From: Amycolatopsis sp. FBCC-B4732
GTDB lineage: Bacteria > Actinomycetota > Actinomycetes > Mycobacteriales > Pseudonocardiaceae
DNA length: 64,000 bases
Assembly (NCBI RefSeq): GCF_023008405.1
Contig: NZ_CP095376.1
Span: 9,528,501-9,592,500, forward strand
Direction: 5' to 3'
The notes beneath the pieces were generated by a model. The model did no database searches and was not told the origin of the DNA. It saw nothing but the letters and a program-made list of their open reading frames with translations. Shown in pieces: positions 58,564-64,000 of this stretch. Every line of letters begins with the position of its first letter. Positions within the stretch are counted from its first letter, which is position 1. The translations under genes and the position numbers were made by a program.

Positions 58564-59927
58564 GCGGCCACCTCCTCACTGGTCGTGAAGACCGCCAGCT
58601 GGGTCGGCGGTCCCGATTCCTGGTCCACCGGTCCGATCGGCAGGTACCGGACGTCGTAGCCGCGCCGGGTCGCGACGCCGTCCGCCCAGGCGCGGAACTC
58701 GGCTCGCGTCCATTCGAACCGGTGGTCGGCGTGCCGGAAATGCCCCATCGGCAGGAACTCGAACAGCCGGTTGTACTCCGCGTTGGGCGTCGTGACGACG
58801 ACCGTGCGCGGCGCCGCGACACCGAACACCGCGTGTTCCAGCGCCGGCAGCCGTTCCTCGTCGACGTGTTCGACGACCTCCATCAGCACGGCGGCGTCGT
58901 ACCCGGCGAGCGCCGGGTCGGCGTAGGTCAGCGCGGACTGCCGCAGCGTGACGCGGGTGTAGCCGCCCAGCCGCTTCTCGGCGATGCCGAGCGCGCCCGC
59001 GGAGACGTCGACGCCGACGATCTCGGTGAAGGACCGCTCCTTTTCGAGCACGCGCAGCAGCGCGCCGGAGCCGCAGCCGAGGTCCAGCACGCGCCGGGCG
59101 CCCGCGGCCCGCAGCACGGCGAGCACGCTGCCGTGGCGCTGCGCGGCCAGCGGCTCGGGCCGGTCCGGCACCTCGGTGACCAGCGCCTCGGCCTCCGCCG
59201 GGACGTCGTCGGCCTCGGCCAGCCGCGAAAGCGCGTAGTTCACGACCGGGCGGCGCCGCTCCAGGTAGCGGTTCGCGATGAGCTCCCGCTCGGGGTGCCC
59301 GGCGAGCCAGCCGTCACCGGCGCGCAGCAGCTTGTCGGCCTCGTCCTGGCCGACCCAGTAGTGCTTGTCGCCGTCGAGCGCGGGCAGCAGGACGTAGAGG
59401 TGCCGCAGCGCGTCGGCGACGCGCTGCGTGCCGGTCAGTGCCAGGTCGACATAGCGGCTTTCGCCCCACTGCGGGAACTCCGGATCGAGCGGGATCGGCG
59501 TGGCCGAAACGCGCCAGCCGAGCGGCTCGAACAGCTTGTGCACGACCTCGGCCCCACCGCGCGCGGACAGCGACGGCACGCGGACCTCGAGGTCGAAGAG
59601 CTCGTCGACCAGCTCGGGCCGCGCGGCGCAGCGGCCCGCGAGCGCCGTGGTGAACGCCGCCCGCAGCGCGACCGCGAGGTGCGAGCCGCCGGCGTAGGGC
59701 CGGTCGTTGACGTACTGAGTCAGCGACGTCCCGCCACCGCGGACGAGCCCGACCGGGTCGATCTCCGCGAACAACGCGGCGGTGCACCGCTCCGGCCCGG
59801 CTTCGGGGTAGAAGACGTGCGCGGTACCGGCCGACAGCGCGACCGCCTGCGCCTTCTCGGGGTGCTTGTGGAGCACGTAGCCCAAGTCGGTGGCGGGGTT
59901 CCGGGTCGTCGTGATGGTCAGCAGCAC
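58560..59927 (-). CDS. hen1: 3'-terminal RNA ribose 2'-O-methyltransferase Hen1
   Basis: The 455-residue protein starts [24 protein letters not shown], the bacterial Hen1 N-terminal domain that also activates the Pnkp ligase. The C-terminal half is a methyltransferase: [18 protein letters not shown] binds S-adenosylmethionine, and [17 protein letters not shown] carries the ExxEH metal ligands of Hen1. It methylates the 3'-terminal ribose at a repair junction, blocking renewed cleavage by ribotoxins. Start is GTG 59927; CACACT six bases upstream could be a leaderless -10. Confidence 0.95.
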   Translation of the reverse strand: MLLTITTTRNPATDLGYVLHKHPEKAQAVALSAGTAHVFYPEAGPERCTAALFAEIDPVGLVRGGGTSLTQYVNDRPYAGGSHLAVALRAAFTTALAGRCAARPELVDELFDLEVRVPSLSARGGAEVVHKLFEPLGWRVSATPIPLDPEFPQWGESRYVDLALTGTQRVADALRHLYVLLPALDGDKHYWVGQDEADKLLRAGDGWLAGHPERELIANRYLERRRPVVNYALSRLAEADDVPAEAEALVTEVPDRPEPLAAQRHGSVLAVLRAAGARRVLDLGCGSGALLRVLEKERSFTEIVGVDVSAGALGIAEKRLGGYTRVTLRQSALTYADPALAGYDAAVLMEVVEHVDEERLPALEHAVFGVAAPRTVVVTTPNAEYNRLFEFLPMGHFRHADHRFEWTRAEFRAWADGVATRRGYDVRYLPIGPVDQESGPPTQLAVFTTSEEVAA

Positions 59928-59992
59928 CCGCCCAGTGTGGCCGAGCCGCCGGTGCGTGCGCGCCCGCTTTTCCGGGGTGCGACCCTGAAGGC

Positions 59993-61966
<1,974 letters not shown>

Positions 61967-62023
61967 TCGCCCTGGGTGAACGCGTCCCTGTTGGTCTTGT
62001 ATTCGGCGTAGCGTCAGCAGTGT

Positions 62024-62038
62024 TGTAATCATGTAATC
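62024..62038 (+). promoter_or_regulatory. direct repeat TGTAATCATGTAATC upstream of the RHH-like gene
   Basis: TGTAATC occurs twice with one intervening base, at 62024-62030 and 62032-62038, 15 bases before the start codon and next to GGAGG. It is AT-rich against the background and may be a regulator or promoter element. Confidence 0.35.
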
Positions 62039-62053
62039 GCGGAGGTGGCGACC

Positions 62054-62611
62054 ATGGGACGAGGCTGGCGAGGTAGCCGGGGCTGGCAGCAGGGCGAAGT
62101 GCCTTCGGCGGAGGACGCGGCGGCCTGGTTCGGCGGGCGCCTGCCCGACGGCTGGTTCACCGGAGCCCCGGAAGTGACGGTCGACCGCGAGGAGATCATC
62201 GTGGTCGGCGAGCTGCCGGCGCTGGGCGAAGAGCACGCCGACGACGCGGCCCGCGCGGCGGCCGAGGAGGGCCGGATCAGCCGGTTCCGCGAGGAGACGC
62301 GCGACGAGCGCATCGAGATCGCGCGTCAGGCGGAGCACCGCTACCAGCGCAAGGTGGCGTGGGGTGCCCGGCTCGGCGGGACGACGGCGCTGTTCACGAC
62401 GCATTCGGCGCCGGTGATGACGCGGCTGCGGCAGCCGGAGCGGCTGGTGCTGGACACGCTGGTGGACGCGGGTGTCGCGCGTTCGCGGTCGGACGCGCTG
62501 GCGTGGGCGGTCCGGCTGGTCGGCGAGCACGCCGACAGCTGGCTGGGCGAGCTGCGCGAGGCGATGAGCAAGGTCGACGACCTGCGCTCGAAGGGCCCCG
62601 ACCTGGCGTGA
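62054..62611 (+). CDS. conserved-looking protein with C-terminal ribbon-helix-helix-like segment
   Basis: A 185-residue protein. Residues 1-60 hold WFGGRLPDGWFTGAPEVTVDREEIIVVGELP, a beta-rich module. Residues 70-110 are charged helix. The C-terminal part (RLRQPERLVLDTLVDAGVARSRSDALAWAVRLVGEHAD) resembles a ribbon-helix-helix DNA-binding unit. GGAGG lies eight bases before ATG 62054. I do not recognise the family; a transcription regulator is possible. Confidence 0.65.
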   Translation: MGRGWRGSRGWQQGEVPSAEDAAAWFGGRLPDGWFTGAPEVTVDREEIIVVGELPALGEEHADDAARAAAEEGRISRFREETRDERIEIARQAEHRYQRKVAWGARLGGTTALFTTHSAPVMTRLRQPERLVLDTLVDAGVARSRSDALAWAVRLVGEHADSWLGELREAMSKVDDLRSKGPDLA

Positions 62612-62668
62612 AGAAGTCCACGTTTAGGGGTCTGCCCCCGTTCTGAACCTGCGGGGCCGACGGGGCTG

Positions 62669-62704
62669 CGGCAGGCTTACTACCAACGAGTAGGAAGCCT
62701 GCCG
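62669..62704. promoter_or_regulatory. 36-base dyad before the acyl-CoA oxidase/dehydrogenase gene
   Basis: CGGCAGGCTTACTAC (62669-62683) and GTAGGAAGCCTGCCG (62690-62704) pair in 14 of 15 positions around CAACGA. It ends 22 bases before GTG 62727. The TTACTAC...GTAGGAA core could be a TetR/FadR-type operator; as RNA it would form a strong hairpin and could terminate the preceding gene. Confidence 0.55.
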
Positions 62705-62726
62705 TCAGTCCTTTCCGGAGGTAGCC

Positions 62727-64000
62727 GTGGACGTCCCCGAAGTACCGTCGAAAGTGGACCCGGACTCGCTGACCGCCGTTCTCGACGGTCGCTGGGCCGA
62801 GCTGCGCCGCGGGGTGCGGGCGCAGATGACCGACACGGAGTTCCGGGACCCGGTCGACCTCGGCACCGAACCGCACCGCGCGCAGGTGCTCGACCAGCTG
62901 CGCGCGCTCGCCGCGACGGACCGGCCCGGCCTGGGCTTCGACCCGGCGTACGGCGGCGGTGGCGACGTCGGCGGCTCGGTCACGTCGTTCGAGATGCTGG
63001 GCTACGGCGACCTGTCGCTGATGGTCAAGGCCGGTGTCCAATGGGGACTCTTCGGCGGTGCCGTCCAGCTGCTCGGCACCGAGCGGCACCACGAGCGGTA
63101 CCTGCGCTCGATCATGAACCTCGACCTGCTGGGCTGCTTCGCGATGACCGAACACGGTCACGGCTCCGACGTCCAGCACCTGCGCACGACGGCGACGTAC
63201 GCCGACGGCGAGTTCGTCGTGCACACGCCGGACCACATGGCGCAGAAGGAATACATCGGCAACGCGGCCCGCGACGGCCGGATGGCGGTGGTGTTCGCGC
63301 AGCTGATCACCGGCGGCGAGTCGCGGGGCGTGCACGCGTTCATGGTGCCGATCCGGGACGCCGAAGGAAAACCGCTGCCCGGCGTGTCCATTGAGGACTG
63401 CGGCCTGAAGGCGGGTCTGAACGGCGTCGACAACGGGCGGCTCAGCTTCGACAACGTCCGCGTCCCGCGTGAGGCCTTGCTGAACCGCTTCGGCGACGTC
63501 GACGAGAACGGGACGTACTCGAGCCCGATCGAAAGCGACAGCCGCCGGTTCTTCACCATGCTGGGCACGCTGATCCGCGGCCGGGTGAGCGTCGGCGGCA
63601 GCGCGGGCAGCGCGACGAAACGCGCGCTGGCGCTGGCGATCCGCTACGGCGAGCACCGCCGCCAGTTCCTGACGCCGGACGGCGAGGAGGTCGTCATCCT
63701 CGACTACCTCGCCCACCAGCGGAAACTGCTGCCGGCGCTGGCGAAGACGTACGCGCTGCACTTCGCGCAGGAGGAGCTGGTGTCGAAGCTGCACGACATC
63801 GACTCGTCGGCGCCGGAGGAGGAGCAGCGCGAGCTGGAGTCGCGCGCGGCCGGCATGAAGGCCCTCAACACCTGGCACGCGACGGCGACGATCCAGGCGG
63901 CGCGCGAGGCCTGCGGCGGTTCGGGCTACCTGGCGGAGAACCTGCTGCCCGGCATGAAGGCCGACACCGACGTCTTCACGACGTTCGAGGGCGACAACAC
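62727..64000 (+). CDS. acyl-CoA oxidase/dehydrogenase, 3' end outside the window
   Basis: The frame runs from GTG 62727 (GGAGG six bases upstream) off the window end, at least 424 residues. Landmarks are LGYGDLSLMVKAGVQWGLFGGAVQLLG, CFAMTEHGHGSDVQHLRTTATYADGEF (FAD/substrate loop), KEYIGNAARDGRMAVVFAQL, GVDNGRLSFDNVRVPREALLNRFGDV and ACGGSGYLAENLLPGMKADTDVFTTFEGDN. These fit the acyl-CoA oxidase branch of the acyl-CoA dehydrogenase superfamily. It would carry out the first step of beta-oxidation in the cytoplasm. The catalytic base and the C-terminal domain cannot be judged fully. Confidence 0.9.
   Translation, partial: MDVPEVPSKVDPDSLTAVLDGRWAELRRGVRAQMTDTEFRDPVDLGTEPHRAQVLDQLRALAATDRPGLGFDPAYGGGGDVGGSVTSFEMLGYGDLSLMVKAGVQWGLFGGAVQLLGTERHHERYLRSIMNLDLLGCFAMTEHGHGSDVQHLRTTATYADGEFVVHTPDHMAQKEYIGNAARDGRMAVVFAQLITGGESRGVHAFMVPIRDAEGKPLPGVSIEDCGLKAGLNGVDNGRLSFDNVRVPREALLNRFGDVDENGTYSSPIESDSRRFFTMLGTLIRGRVSVGGSAGSATKRALALAIRYGEHRRQFLTPDGEEVVILDYLAHQRKLLPALAKTYALHFAQEELVSKLHDIDSSAPEEEQRELESRAAGMKALNTWHATATIQAAREACGGSGYLAENLLPGMKADTDVFTTFEGDN

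Overview
The window reads as a chromosomal segment of a high-GC actinomycete, most likely Pseudonocardiaceae and Amycolatopsis-like. This rests on the near-saturated GC third positions, frequent GTG/TTG starts, TANNNT -10 boxes placed directly before start codons, mycothiol metabolism (mca), ESX-type small proteins, SARP regulators and an ECF42 sigma factor. No rRNA, tRNA, CRISPR array or prophage was seen. One compact insertion sequence is present.

Left third (1-21.5 kb), regulation and sugar use. A truncated NB-ARC/TPR protein is followed by a minus-strand operon of a RibD-like reductase, a DGPF protein and an ECF42 sigma factor. Next come a hypothetical protein, a GH3 lipoprotein and a plus-strand operon of a LuxR-type regulator, a sugar-binding lipoprotein, two permeases and a GH1 beta-glucosidase. 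Two large tandem SARP/ATPase regulators (one with a C-terminal LuxR helix-turn-helix) lie back to back with a WXG100-like gene pair. A second LuxR regulator, paralogous to the first, and an amidase follow. Both LuxR paralogues have degenerate receivers and are preceded by the same inverted repeat, CTTCACG-N(1-2)-CGTGAAG.

Middle (21.5-44 kb), envelope and core metabolism. A DDE-type IS element sits inside a palindromic repeat. Then follow a DivIVA-like coiled-coil protein, an acyl reductase/SDR fusion, a class F sortase with a likely wall-anchored partner, a Bax-inhibitor-1-like membrane protein, an LppU-like protein, a YeeE/YedE sulfur transporter, a thiolase, a divergent GlxA regulator/cysteine hydrolase pair, a perfect 127-bp intergenic direct repeat, a pentapeptide-repeat protein and the transsulfuration genes (cystathionine beta-synthase, cystathionine gamma-synthase), then threonine dehydratase.

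Right third (44-64 kb). A minus-strand operon encodes a YbaB-like protein, an EspC-like ESX partner, a 1,303-residue polymorphic toxin with a C-terminal Endonuclea_NS_2-like nuclease, and two YezG-like immunity proteins. Then come hpd with its AsnC regulator, a metallo-beta-lactamase-fold hydrolase, greA, a DUF4307 gene, mca with a small membrane protein, an RNA-repair pair (pnkp-hen1), a DUF255 protein, a ribbon-helix-helix-like protein and a truncated acyl-CoA oxidase/dehydrogenase. The order thiolase, cbs, Pro-rich membrane protein, metB, greA, DUF4307, mca, small membrane protein, DUF255 follows Mycobacterium tuberculosis Rv1074c-Rv1084. It is interrupted here by the toxin/immunity-hpd block and by pnkp-hen1.

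The best candidates for new biology are the toxin locus with three YezG-like domains and an undescribed C-terminal module on the second immunity protein, and the paired LuxR/SARP/WXG100 region with its shared operator.
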